Shown here: piece after piece, positions 1-7,011 of the stretch
Numbering within the stretch: the stretch's first letter is position 1
Layout: each line of letters opens with the position of its first letter
Assembly (NCBI GenBank): GCA_947169185.1
Contig: CAMVOS010000009.1
Span: 1 to 64,000, forward strand
Direction: 5' to 3'
Length of the DNA: 64,000 bases
From: an uncultured Prevotella sp.
Lineage (GTDB): Bacteria > Bacteroidota > Bacteroidia > Bacteroidales > Bacteroidaceae
Notes under the pieces: model-generated
Told to the model about the DNA's origin: nothing
The model's input: only the letters and a program-made list of their open reading frames with translations
The model's database searches: none
Translations under genes and position numbers: made by a program

Positions 1-1020
1 GTGGTCGAACCAGTTGTGGTCGTACGAGATGTAGTTAGGGCCGCTCTCCGACTTCATACCGAACATGTTCGACTTGCCGGTATCCCAGAAGCGGTTGTAC
101 GAAACGGTGACATATTTCGAGTCGCTCTTCACGTCGGTGGCTCCGTCGCCCTTGGCGTGGTCGCCGCTGCCGTGCTTGCCATAGAACTGGTCGGTATGGT
201 GAATCCAGATGTTCGAATTGTCGGTATCGAGCGAGATGCCATCGTCCATACAGCGCATGATGCCGAAGTTGCGGAACTCTACGCCCTTGGAGTTGCGTAC
301 TAAGAAGCCAAAGCCCTTGATGGTTGCATCGTCGCCAATACCTTCGAAGGTCATATTCAGTTCAGAGTCAGCTTTCCTGCCTTTCACCTGAATACCTTCC
401 TCGCTACTGCCAATAGCATCTAGATCGTCCTTGGTGACCAGTCCGACAAAACGGAAGTCGATAGGTGTTGTGTCGCAGCCCTTTTCGTAGGCTGTGATAA
501 TGGCTTGCAGACCTGTACATTCGGTTGTATTACCCTTGGTGTCTGTAATGACGGTTGTGCTGATGGTCTTTGCCGTATTCTTCGTCACGTAGAACACCTT
601 GGCTCCCGCCTTCAGCGTACCGTCGCTCTTGTAGGCTCCAGGGGAATAGCCGCCCATGAAGGCAAAACCCTCGCGACTGTAGCTGCGAACGTCCAAGTCG
701 GCAGTTGTGACGGTCTGAGCAGTAAGTTCAGTACCTGCAGCATTCACGGGTACGACCTTCAGCGTATAAGTGCCTGCCTGCAGACCTACCACATCGGCAC
801 GTCCATAGGCGTCGTAGTTGCGCACCAGCTGGTCGTCAATCTTGGTATAGTCAGCATACTGGCCACCTTTTACATAAATATTATAAGTTTTGGCATCGTC
901 AGCCAAGGAGAACGTTACATAGGCGGACTCCAGCCAGCCACGGGCGTCGATGATTTGAACGACGCCAGCGTTGGCAAGCATGCTTAAACAAAGCAAGCAC
1001 AGAAAAAATATTTTTCTCAT
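1..1020 (-). CDS. Secreted pectate lyase (PL1 family), 3' end beyond window
   Basis: The first 340 codons of a minus-strand gene are present; the C-terminus lies off the left edge. It starts MRKIFFLCLLCLSMLANA, a clear signal peptide, followed by a fibronectin-III-like domain of about 100 residues (YNIYVKGGQYADYTKI ... TYTLKVVPVNAAGTEL). The parallel beta-helix of a PL1 pectate lyase follows: GFGFLVRNAKGVEFRNFGI, the Ca-site-like MDDGISLD, WIHHTDQFYG, and ISYDHNWFDH at the window edge. PL1 enzymes cleave de-esterified homogalacturonan by beta-elimination. The protein is probably periplasmic or exported. A promoter and a copy of the shared palindrome lie upstream, tying it to the pectin genes 15-50 kb away. 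The family call is firm; exact specificity cannot be read. Confidence 0.9.
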   Translation of the reverse strand, partial: MRKIFFLCLLCLSMLANAGVVQIIDARGWLESAYVTFSLADDAKTYNIYVKGGQYADYTKIDDQLVRNYDAYGRADVVGLQAGTYTLKVVPVNAAGTELTAQTVTTADLDVRSYSREGFAFMGGYSPGAYKSDGTLKAGAKVFYVTKNTAKTISTTVITDTKGNTTECTGLQAIITAYEKGCDTTPIDFRFVGLVTKDDLDAIGSSEEGIQVKGRKADSELNMTFEGIGDDATIKGFGFLVRNSKGVEFRNFGIMRCMDDGISLDTDNSNIWIHHTDQFYGKHGSGDHAKGDGATDVKSDSKYVTVSYNRFWDTGKSNMFGMKSESGPNYISYDHNWFDH

Positions 1021-1048
1021 CAGTAGTTTATTTTGTTATTTCTACGAT

Positions 1049-1057
1049 GCAAAAGTA
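1049..1057 (-). promoter_or_regulatory. Promoter -7 box of the PL1 gene
   Basis: Reading the minus strand, TACTTTTGC matches the Bacteroidetes TAnnTTTG box and sits 28 bases upstream of the start codon. A TTG lies near the expected -33 position (around 1077-1079). Confidence 0.7.
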
Positions 1058-1101
1058 CGTCAAAACAGGGAAAAAGCAAGCGTCAACGAACGAAAAAAGT
1101 A

Positions 1102-1115
1102 CGTAAACGATTGCT
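1102..1115. promoter_or_regulatory. Operator-like half-degenerate palindrome (site A)
   Basis: CGTAAACGATTGCT keeps one full half-site of CGTAAACGTTTACG. It is separated by 44 bases from the -7 box of the leftmost pectate lyase, the same spacing as at sites B and E. Confidence 0.55.
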
Positions 1116-1344
1116 AAAGTGTAATTCGCACGCCAATATAGAGAACATCAAAAATAAAAAGTTATGCAACAGCACATTTATTACATCAAGTTTGCTCCAT
1201 ATCAAGACAGGTACCAGTCCCTACTGCCTTTTCAGAAAAATGCATAAAACACACTGATTTGCGACAACTTTTTCCGCCATAACGCTTATTTGTCCGAAAA
1301 TTCCGTTGTTGTCCGAACATCTTCAGAGGAAAATCAGTAAAAAA
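1116..1344. other. Non-coding stretch, nothing recognised
   Basis: Between the operator-like site and the promoter of the small secreted protein I see no convincing gene, RNA or repeat. The open frames here lack start context and family resemblance. Confidence 0.5.
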
Positions 1345-1377
1345 CTTGTTTCTTCTGAAAAAGCGCCCTAACTTTGC
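1345..1377 (+). promoter_or_regulatory. Promoter of the small poly-Gln protein
   Basis: TTG at 1346 and TAACTTTGC at 1369-1377 are separated by 20 bases, the canonical Bacteroidetes arrangement. Confidence 0.75.
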
Positions 1378-1426
1378 AGCAACAAAAGAAACAAAACAAT
1401 TTATCAACAACTTAAAAATTATAATT

Positions 1427-1648
1427 ATGGCAAACAAGAATTTCAATGCAAAGAAGGTGCTCATGAGCACGATTGCAGCAGTCGCTTTATCATTCGTAGT
1501 CACCACCAATGCAGACGCCGTTAGGGTAAAGGTAAGAGTAAAGTCTCCACAGCCTAAGTGTATTGTCCAAGAGCAGCAGCAACAGCAGCAGGAGGAAAGC
1601 AAGGGATTCTTCTATTTCCTCAAACAGATATTTGGCATTCGAGTATAG
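1427..1648 (+). CDS. Small secreted poly-glutamine protein, unknown function
   Basis: A 73-residue protein starts MANKNFNAKKVLMSTIAAVA, a good signal peptide ending near TNADA. The mature part is about 43 residues. It has a basic strand (VRVKVRVKSPQPK), one Cys, a run of six or more Gln encoded by CAG/CAA repeats, and an aromatic amphipathic end (GFFYFLKQIFGIRV). An upstream in-frame start at 1346 would lie inside the promoter, so the start at 1427 is preferred. The gene has its own promoter and a strong terminator, hence is monocistronic. I recognise no family. It could be a small envelope peptide; any signalling or antibacterial role would be speculation. Confidence 0.65.
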   Translation: MANKNFNAKKVLMSTIAAVALSFVVTTNADAVRVKVRVKSPQPKCIVQEQQQQQQEESKGFFYFLKQIFGIRV

Positions 1649-1681
1649 CAAGCAGATTCTGTACATAAATAACAAAAGAAT

Positions 1682-1712
1682 AAAGCGTCCTAAATCCAGG
1701 ACGCTTTTTTTT
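1682..1712 (+). terminator. Rho-independent terminator after the small protein
   Basis: AAAGCGTCCT and AGGACGCTTT form a perfect stem around a 6-base loop, followed by a T tract. Confidence 0.85.
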
Positions 1713-1758
1713 GTGACATTTCCATCTTTCATCTTCCGACAGGTGCCGGTCCCTTAGT

Positions 1759-1874
1759 GTCACTTGCCGCCAGGGGAACTCCCACCAGTCCTTCCACTCG
1801 CCATACCCTCTTTCCGTGGCGAATATCTTATCTCCTTTGCGTATTATCGCTGCTACGACTTCGATTTATTTCAT
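1759..1874 (-). pseudogene. Nudix hydrolase (MutT-like) fragment
   Basis: On the minus strand an ATG at 1874 is followed after one codon by an in-frame TAA, then by IEVVAAIIRKGDKIFATERG and YGEWKDWWEFP. This is the N-terminus of a MutT-type NTP pyrophosphohydrolase up to its WEFPGGK entry to the Nudix box. An extra C turns FPGGK into FPWRQ and the homology then stops. The whole catalytic helix is missing, so this is a dead remnant carrying a nonsense codon, a frameshift and a 3' truncation. Confidence 0.75.
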
Positions 1875-1892
1875 TTGTAATCTGATGTCACT

Positions 1893-2141
1893 CTACATGG
1901 CGAACCAGTCGATAGACGACGTTCCATTCTCCTGAATCGCCATTGCCACGCCTACTGCCATCCAGCGGCTGGGCTTGTCACTCGGGATGCCTATCGGCTC
2001 GTCAGGGTCGATGCCGGTGAGGCGACTCACGTTCTGGATATATGCCGATGTGTCGTTCTCGCTCGATGGTGCCCACCTCGAAATGATGCCTCGGATAGTG
2101 TAGAGGCGGTACTTGTGGTAGTACGTGCGGGTGAGAGAGCA
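1893..2141 (-). pseudogene. Phage structural protein P5 / lysozyme-like C-terminal fragment
   Basis: The minus strand reads LTRTYYHKYRLYTIRGIISR, WAPSSENDTSAYIQNVSRLT, GIDPDEPIGIPSDKPSRW, MAVGVAMAIQENG, then TAG. This matches the second half of the Bacteroidales 'structural protein P5' family (lysozyme-like, NPGNIR proteins), whose hallmark is IxxRWAPxxENxTxxYxxxV. The N-terminal half is absent. The fragment is joined directly to the PIN fragment upstream, near 2141, in a different frame. Confidence 0.65.
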
Positions 2142-2430
2142 TCCTTAAAATCGGTGAAACCAGAAGCGAGGGCACTTTTAACCACCGACTTATTGACGGT
2201 GGTAGGTGTACACATCTTGCAGAGCAGGGCAATGCCGTCAAAGATGTCCTGAGTACTCAGCTTGCGGGTTTCCATGATGTAACTTGCAGTACCCAGCGAC
2301 AGAGAGGAACAGAAGAGGTCAATCTGCCCAAGATCGCCCATACTGAAGAAGCGCAGCACCTTGGGGACCAAGGATAGCGTTCGCACAGCAGGTCGATAAC
2401 TATGTTGGCGTCAACGAATACTCGTTTCAT
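2136..2430 (-). pseudogene. PIN-domain toxin (VapC-like), frameshifted and truncated
   Basis: The ATG at 2430 overlaps the stop of the antitoxin-like gene (ATGA), as in toxin-antitoxin pairs. The product begins MKRVFVDANIVIDLLCERYP, with the first PIN acidic residue in VDAN-VIDLL. The frame is lost near 2370. It resumes in another frame as FSMGDLGQIDLFCSSLSLGT and runs to FTDFKDAL, where it is fused to the P5 fragment. The C-terminal PIN acidic residues are missing, so no active RNase is expected. Confidence 0.75.
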
Positions 2431-2702
2431 TTGTACTTCTCAGCTAAGTATTCCTGACGCAATTTGTCAACTTCCTCGTCGGTGGCATACCAGGGGTTGC
2501 CGCGCTGGAACTGCAGCACACGAGGCGAAAGGCCTGAAGCAACAGCATCGGCACTTTCGGCACGACGGCTCTGTACGGAATGTCTAGTGGGACGGGGATG
2601 ATGGCGTAGCCGCTTCACGTAGCGCGACACACTCTCCAGCATCTCGACACTCATCTGGTCGAGTTCTGCTGCAATGGATGTTCTTAACTCTATTGTTGTC
2701 AT
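2427..2702 (-). CDS. Antitoxin-like protein paired with the broken PIN toxin
   Basis: A 91-residue protein, MTTIELRTSIAAELDQMSVE, with a predicted helical dimerisation/DNA-binding N-terminus and a basic segment (RYVKRLRHHPRP). It resembles the small antitoxins that precede PIN-domain toxins in Bacteroidetes. The C-terminal half (WYATDEEVDKLRQEYLAEKYK) would be the toxin-binding part. The frame is intact although the toxin is destroyed, so it is now an orphan. It may still bind its own promoter or neutralise a related toxin elsewhere. The family is assigned from gene order and general resemblance. Confidence 0.65.
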   Translation of the reverse strand: MTTIELRTSIAAELDQMSVEMLESVSRYVKRLRHHPRPTRHSVQSRRAESADAVASGLSPRVLQFQRGNPWYATDEEVDKLRQEYLAEKYK

Positions 2703-2729
2703 AATAATCCCAATTTACTATATTTTGAT

Positions 2730-2738
2730 GCAAAGATA
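2730..2738 (-). promoter_or_regulatory. Promoter -7 box of the antitoxin-like gene
   Basis: The minus strand reads TATCTTTGC, 27 bases upstream of the start codon. No clear -33 TTG is visible. Confidence 0.65.
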
Positions 2739-2823
2739 GCGATTTTTTTGCAGAAAGAATGCGATTTCGTGAAAAATCACCTAAAAGGTGATAGAAATGA
2801 AAGGTTTTTTTAACTTAATATAT

Positions 2824-2854
2824 GTAATTTCGGTAGTTCAGACTACCAAATTAC
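2824..2854. repeat. Stem-loop with GTAATTT-GGTAGT arms
   Basis: GTAATTTCGGTAGT and ACTACCAAATTAC pair around the loop TCAG, with one bulged C. There is no T tract, so it is not a standard terminator. Confidence 0.55.
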
Positions 2855-2907
2855 AAACTCGAATTCGATGGGTTTAAAAATGGGGGCGAATTCGACCCTT
2901 TTACAAT

Positions 2908-3120
2908 ACTTTCCCACTTTCCCACTTTCCCACTTTTGACATTTAGGTTCTAAGGTAATGATGGATTAGTGAGGGTCTATCAGGGGGAGTAGTAGATGAT
3001 AGGTAGTAATTATACTATTAATATTATATATATTAAAATATATATAATATTAAAATTATCTGCTTCGTGAAATCTGAAAATGCAGATGTCAAAAGTGGGA
3101 AACCGGGAAAGCGGGAAAGT
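2908..3120. repeat. Nested inverted repeats upstream of the HU-like gene
   Basis: Three tandem ACTTTCCC units plus ACTTTTGAC (2908-2940) are mirrored by GTCAAAAGT plus three GGGAAA units (3088-3120). Thirty of 33 bases are complementary. Between them a perfect 16-bp AT-only inverted repeat (3018-3033 and 3038-3053, loop TAAA) can extrude. No open frame of note lies inside. The whole 2703-3184 stretch contains no gene that I can support. Confidence 0.8.
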
Positions 3121-3184
3121 GAACCAGTTTTTAGGCTTCAGGTTTCAAGATTCAAAGTTTTTTGAAAAATAATTGCTAAAAAGC

Positions 3185-3216
3185 TTGCACAATTCAGGAA
3201 AAATTCGTACCTTTGC
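3185..3216 (+). promoter_or_regulatory. Promoter of the HU-like gene
   Basis: TTG at 3185-3187, a 20-base spacer, then TACCTTTGC at 3208-3216. The 5' leader is long (about 160 bases) and contains a possible 23-codon frame starting MEQDFHRQ near 3284, which I do not call as a gene. Confidence 0.8.
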
Positions 3217-3382
3217 ATAGATGCAAAACAGACATTAGCATCAAAAATTTGCGGCATAGCCAACGGGAAAATTTTTGTTAACCATGGAGCAAGATTTTCA
3301 TAGGCAAAGCGCAAAAACGAGGCAAGAAGGAATAGGTTTTAAGGAGAAGGAAAAATTTTTACACCCTTAAAATTTTAATTTT

Positions 3383-3973
3383 ATGGCACTTAAGGTAAAG
3401 GCAGTAGAACGACTGCTGAAGTTTACGAAAGACGAGAATGATCCTGGCGTTTACCGCTATGTGATGAAGCCTGAACTGTACTCCAGCCTGAGTCAGACAA
3501 AGGTGATTCGTGAGGCTGCCCTGCGCAGCGGCGTGAGCCAGGGCGTGATGAAGGCCTGCTGGGATGCAGCTGGCGAAGTGATTAAGGCTTGGGCTACGGA
3601 AGGCCACTCGGTGGCACTGCCCGGACTGGGCAGCATGCGCTTCGGACTGCGAAGCAAGGCTGTTGAGGACGTCAACGACGTGAAGACCAGCCTGATTGAG
3701 AGCCGCCGCATCATCTTCACCCCCTCGGTGGACCTGAAGGACGAGCTGGCAAACACCAGCATCCAGATCACCTGCATCGACCGTACGGGTAAGGAGGTGA
3801 AGCGCGTCACCAGTACCAGCGGCGAGGTTGAGGACAACGAAGGCGGGGATACAAACGCCGGAGGTACGAACGCCGGGGGTACGAACGCCGGGGGTACGGG
3901 CGATAATACCGGAGGCAACGAAGGTGGCAACACCGGAGACACTCCCACTGGTGGCGAGGAAGGCGGCATGTAA
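3383..3973 (+). CDS. HU-like DNA-binding protein with Gly-rich tail
   Basis: A 196-residue protein. Residues 1 to about 130 match the Bacteroidales HU-related family (TIGR01201-type 'histone-like' proteins): an N-terminal strand MALKVKAVERLLKF, a helical dimer core (IREAALRSGVSQGVMKACWD), and the strand GHSVALPGLGSMRFGLRSKA leading to the DNA-binding arm region. From about residue 150 the tail is low complexity, with repeats of NAGGT and GG-N/E-GG units. The typical family length is about 150 residues, so the tail is an addition. It is followed 10 bases later by the smalltalk mini-protein, the usual neighbour of this HU subtype in Bacteroides, where VirE-like and amidase genes are also adjacent. 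Confidence 0.85.
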   Translation: MALKVKAVERLLKFTKDENDPGVYRYVMKPELYSSLSQTKVIREAALRSGVSQGVMKACWDAAGEVIKAWATEGHSVALPGLGSMRFGLRSKAVEDVNDVKTSLIESRRIIFTPSVDLKDELANTSIQITCIDRTGKEVKRVTSTSGEVEDNEGGDTNAGGTNAGGTNAGGTGDNTGGNEGGNTGDTPTGGEEGGM

Positions 3974-3983
3974 TTGATGGCGT

Positions 3984-4103
3984 ATGATGAAGAAGACTCG
4001 CCTGATTGAGATTGCGGTGAAGATGGTAGTAGCCGCACTCACAGCCTTCCTGACGGCACTAACCACCACGTCGTGCATGGGTCATGGACCGATTCACATG
4101 TAG
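3984..4103 (+). CDS. Smalltalk protein (short membrane/lipoprotein-like)
   Basis: A 39-residue product, MMKKTRLIEIAVKMVVAALT followed by AFLTALTTTSCMGHGPIHM. It has a basic N-terminus, one hydrophobic segment and a Cys at residue 31 in a lipobox-like TTTSC context. It matches the small 'smalltalk protein' family found directly after HU-like genes in Bacteroidales. The second ATG (3987) is an equally possible start. It lies 10 bases after the HU-like stop and before a strong bidirectional terminator, so the two genes form one transcript. Its function is not known. Confidence 0.75.
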   Translation: MMKKTRLIEIAVKMVVAALTAFLTALTTTSCMGHGPIHM

Positions 4104-4114
4104 GATGATACAAA

Positions 4115-4150
4115 AAAAATGCAACCTTTTACACAAAAAGGTTGCATTTT
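4115..4150. terminator. Bidirectional terminator
   Basis: AAAATGCAACCTTTT and AAAAGGTTGCATTTT form a long stem flanked by A and T tracts. It can end both the HU/smalltalk transcript and the convergent tRNA-Ser transcript. Confidence 0.85.
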
Positions 4151-4154
4151 CTTG

Positions 4155-4239
4155 CGGAGAGAGAGGGATTCGAACCCCCGGTACCTCTCGGTACGGTAGT
4201 TTTCAAGACTACTGTAATCGACCACTCTACCATCTCTCC
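4155..4239 (-). tRNA. tRNA-Ser(TGA)
   Basis: Reading the minus strand, GGAGAGA and TCTCTCC form the acceptor stem with discriminator G. The anticodon loop CTTGAAAA carries TGA, there is a long variable arm (TACCGAGAGGTA), and the T arm holds GGTTCGAATCC. CCA is not encoded. Its promoter lies at 4266-4274. Confidence 0.95.
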
Positions 4240-4265
4240 AGTGCTCTATCGTCTTGAAAGCGGCT

Positions 4266-4274
4266 GCAAAGGTA
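4266..4274 (-). promoter_or_regulatory. Promoter -7 box of tRNA-Ser
   Basis: The minus strand reads TACCTTTGC, 26 bases upstream of the mature tRNA 5' end. Confidence 0.75.
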
Positions 4275-4314
4275 CGGAGAAAAAATGAATTTACCAAATT
4301 TTAAGGCAACTTTT

Positions 4315-4345
4315 TTGAATATCATCGTGTTTTTTTGTACCTTTG
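4315..4345 (+). promoter_or_regulatory. Promoter of mutS2, almost abutting the start codon
   Basis: TTG at 4315, 20 bases, then TACCTTTG at 4338-4345. Only CACC separates the box from ATG at 4350, so the mRNA should be leaderless or nearly so. Confidence 0.8.
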
Positions 4346-4349
4346 CACC

Positions 4350-6965
4350 ATGATTTATCCAAGTAACTACGAACAAAAGATAGGATTCGACGATATTCGG
4401 CGCATGCTGAAAGGGCACTGCCAAAGCACGTTGGGACAGGAGAAGGTGGACGAAATAGCCTTCTCAGACGATGCCGACGTGGTGAACGAGCAGATGGAAC
4501 AGGTGCGCGAAATGCGACGACTGATGCAGGCCACGGAGAAACCTGAGATGAACTACTTCTTCGATGTGCGTGAATCGGTAGCCCGCATCCGACTTGAGAA
4601 CACGCATCTGGAGGAAAACGAGCTGTGGGACCTCAGAAGGTCGTTGGAAACGATAGGCGTCATCGTCACCTTTCTGAACAAGAACAATGGCGACGAGGAT
4701 AATCCGGAGTACCTCTACCCTGCCCTGCACCGTATGGCTGCGGACGTACTGACGTTCCCTGCCATGATTCGTCGCATTGACTCGATACTGGACAAGTTCG
4801 GACGTATCAAGGACTCGGCAACGATGACGCTGGCTGGTATCCGTCACGACATAGAACAGACGGCAGGATCCATCTCGCGTACCTTATATACTATATTACA
4901 TTCAGCCCAAAAGGAAGGTCTGGTGGCTCAGGACACCGCTCCCACCCTGCGCGACGGGCGACTCATGATACCAGTAGCACCCGGACTGAAGCGTAAAATC
5001 AATGGCATTGTGCACGACGAGTCGGCAACGGGCAAAACGGTATTCATAGAACCGGCTGAGGTGGTGGAAGCCAACAACAAGGTGCGTGAACTTCAGGCTG
5101 CCGAACGACGGGAGATTATCCGCATCCTGACGGTATTCTCGGACGAGTTGCGCCCACACGTGCAAGAGGTGCTGGACTCGTACCGATTCCTGGCAGAGAT
5201 AGACCTGGTACACGCCAAAGCAGACATGGCCGAGGAGATGCAAGCCTTCGAGCCACAGGTGAAAGCGGAGCCACACATGGATTGGATTCGCGCCATACAC
5301 CCGCTGTTGCAGCGTTCGCTGGCGAAGCAGGATAAGACGACGGTGAGTACCAGTCGTCAGGTGGTGCCGCTGGATATCATGTTAAGAGGTGAGAGGTTAG
5401 AGGTAAGAGGTGAGAGAAATGTACCAAGTGGCAGATTGCTTATCATTTCAGGTCCGAATGCGGGTGGTAAGTCTGTGTGTCTGAAGACCGTAGGACTGCT
5501 GCAGTATATGGTGCAATGCGGATTGTCGATACCTGTGGGCGACAGGAGTACGGTAGGACTGTTTCAGAACATCATGATAGACATTGGCGACGAGCAGTCG
5601 ATAGCTGATGACCTGAGTACCTATTCGAGCCATCTGCTGAATATGAAAAACATGATGAAGCAGGCCAACAGTCGCACGCTGCTGCTGATAGACGAGTTCG
5701 GTGGTGGTACGGAGCCGGCCATCGGTGGAGCCATTGCCGAGGCCGTGCTGAAGCAGTTCTGGAAGAAAGAGGCTTTTGGCGTCATTACCACTCACTACCA
5801 GAATCTGAAACATTTCGCCGAGGACCATCCCGGTGTAGTAAACGGTGCGATGCTCTACGACCGTCACCAGATGCAGGCCTTGTTCCAACTGTCGATTGGT
5901 CAGCCAGGCTCCAGCTTTGCCATCGAGATAGCCCGCAAGACGGGTATTCCTGAGGAGGTCATCAACGATGCCTCGGAGATCGTCGGTTCGGACTATATCC
6001 AGAGCGACAAATACCTGCAGGATATCGTACGTGACAAACGTTACTGGGAAGGCAAGCGTCAGACCATCCATCAGCATGAGAAGTCACTGGAGGGACATAT
6101 CCAGCGTTACGAGACCAATCTGGAAGAGATAGAACGCGAGCGCAAGGCCATTCTGAACCGTGCCAAGGCACAGGCCGAAGAGCTGTTGGCCGAGGCGAAT
6201 CGTAAGATAGAGAACGCCATTCGTGAAATCAAAGAGGCACAAGCTGAAAAGGAACAGACCCGACTGATTCGTGAGGAGTTGCAGGAATTCCGCGAGCAGG
6301 TGCAGAACGACGATACACGCGGACTGATGAGCGAAGAGGACTTTGCCCGTAAGCTGCGCCAGATGGAAGAGCGTAAGGCCCGAAAAGCACAACGGAAGGA
6401 GAAGCGTGGCGAAGAGCAGAAGGCCGTCAGCGAGAAATTGGCCGAGCGTGCCAAAGCCAATCTGAATGATGCCAACCGGCCGTTGGAAATCGGTGACAGC
6501 GTCCGCATCAAAGGAACGAACAGCATTGGCGAGATAGAAGCCATTCAGGGCAAGCAGGTGACGGTTATCTTTGGTGGTCTGCGTTCGAAAGTCAAGTTAG
6601 AACAACTCGAACGAACCGACAAGCGCAAAGCAGAGACACAAAACGCTGCCGACAAGCACGCCCACTTGGCCATTCAGACCAGCCACATGACGCGAGCCAC
6701 GATGGAAGACCGCCGCCAGAACTTCCATCAGGACTTGGATGTTCGTGGTATGCGCGGCGACGAAGCCATCGATACCGTCATGCACTTCATCGACGACGCC
6801 ATCCTCATCGGACTGAGCCGCGTGCGCATCCTGCACGGTACAGGTACAGGCATCCTGCGCCAATTGATTCGCCAATACCTGAACACGGTGCCCAACGTCA
6901 AGAAAGCCAAAGACGAGCATGTGCAGTTTGGCGGCGCAGGCATCACCGTCGTGGACTTGGATTAA
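4350..6965 (+). CDS. mutS2: Endonuclease MutS2
   Basis: An 871-residue protein of typical MutS2 architecture. An N-terminal helical/clamp region precedes an ATPase with Walker A GPNAGGKS (about 368-375) and Walker B LLLIDEFGGGTEP (about 445-457). A long charged coiled coil follows (about 585-705), then a KOW-like strand region (RIKGTNSIGEIEAIQGKQ) and a C-terminal Smr nuclease domain (LDVRGMRGDEAID ... ILHGTGTGILR, about 795-870). The start MIYPSNYEQKIGFDDI matches family N-termini; an upstream TTG would fall inside the promoter. MutS2 acts on branched DNA and, in some bacteria, on collided ribosomes. Just before Walker A, a GAGGTGAGAGG-type repeat (5385-5418) inserts roughly ten residues (LRGERLEVRGER) in frame. 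Confidence 0.95.
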   Translation: MIYPSNYEQKIGFDDIRRMLKGHCQSTLGQEKVDEIAFSDDADVVNEQMEQVREMRRLMQATEKPEMNYFFDVRESVARIRLENTHLEENELWDLRRSLETIGVIVTFLNKNNGDEDNPEYLYPALHRMAADVLTFPAMIRRIDSILDKFGRIKDSATMTLAGIRHDIEQTAGSISRTLYTILHSAQKEGLVAQDTAPTLRDGRLMIPVAPGLKRKINGIVHDESATGKTVFIEPAEVVEANNKVRELQAAERREIIRILTVFSDELRPHVQEVLDSYRFLAEIDLVHAKADMAEEMQAFEPQVKAEPHMDWIRAIHPLLQRSLAKQDKTTVSTSRQVVPLDIMLRGERLEVRGERNVPSGRLLIISGPNAGGKSVCLKTVGLLQYMVQCGLSIPVGDRSTVGLFQNIMIDIGDEQSIADDLSTYSSHLLNMKNMMKQANSRTLLLIDEFGGGTEPAIGGAIAEAVLKQFWKKEAFGVITTHYQNLKHFAEDHPGVVNGAMLYDRHQMQALFQLSIGQPGSSFAIEIARKTGIPEEVINDASEIVGSDYIQSDKYLQDIVRDKRYWEGKRQTIHQHEKSLEGHIQRYETNLEEIERERKAILNRAKAQAEELLAEANRKIENAIREIKEAQAEKEQTRLIREELQEFREQVQNDDTRGLMSEEDFARKLRQMEERKARKAQRKEKRGEEQKAVSEKLAERAKANLNDANRPLEIGDSVRIKGTNSIGEIEAIQGKQVTVIFGGLRSKVKLEQLERTDKRKAETQNAADKHAHLAIQTSHMTRATMEDRRQNFHQDLDVRGMRGDEAIDTVMHFIDDAILIGLSRVRILHGTGTGILRQLIRQYLNTVPNVKKAKDEHVQFGGAGITVVDLD
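5385..5418 (+). repeat. GAGGTRAGAG repeat inside mutS2
   Basis: Tandem AGAGGTGAGAGGTTAGAGGT-like units. The shared core AGAGGTAAGAGGTGAGAG recurs at 15620-15650 in a non-coding spacer. Confidence 0.7.
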
Positions 6966-6966
6966 A

Positions 6967-7009
6967 CAAAAAGTACACAAAAGGAACCGTCCCCTTTGTG
7001 TACTTTTTT
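6967..7009. terminator. Bidirectional terminator after mutS2 and tRNA-Thr
   Basis: AAAAGTACACAAAAGG pairs with CCTTTGTGTACTTTT, flanked by A and T tracts. It lies between the mutS2 stop and the convergent tRNA-Thr. Confidence 0.85.
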
Positions 7010-7011
7010 TG

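Noticed and set aside
1..303. Plus-strand open frame at the left edge
   Set aside because: It is the shadow of the minus-strand pectate lyase, which shows clear PL1 motifs and a signal peptide.
2908..2940. CRISPR-like tandem ACTTTCCC units
   Set aside because: The unit is only 8 bases with no unique spacers, and the mirrored copy 150 bases away makes it an inverted repeat, not a CRISPR array.
3359..4078. Long open frames antisense to the HU-like gene
   Set aside because: They mirror the GC-rich codon pattern of the sense gene, which has a promoter, family match and a co-transcribed partner.
4335..4349. Upstream TTG start for mutS2
   Set aside because: It falls inside the TACCTTTG promoter box and adds residues absent from the family N-terminus.
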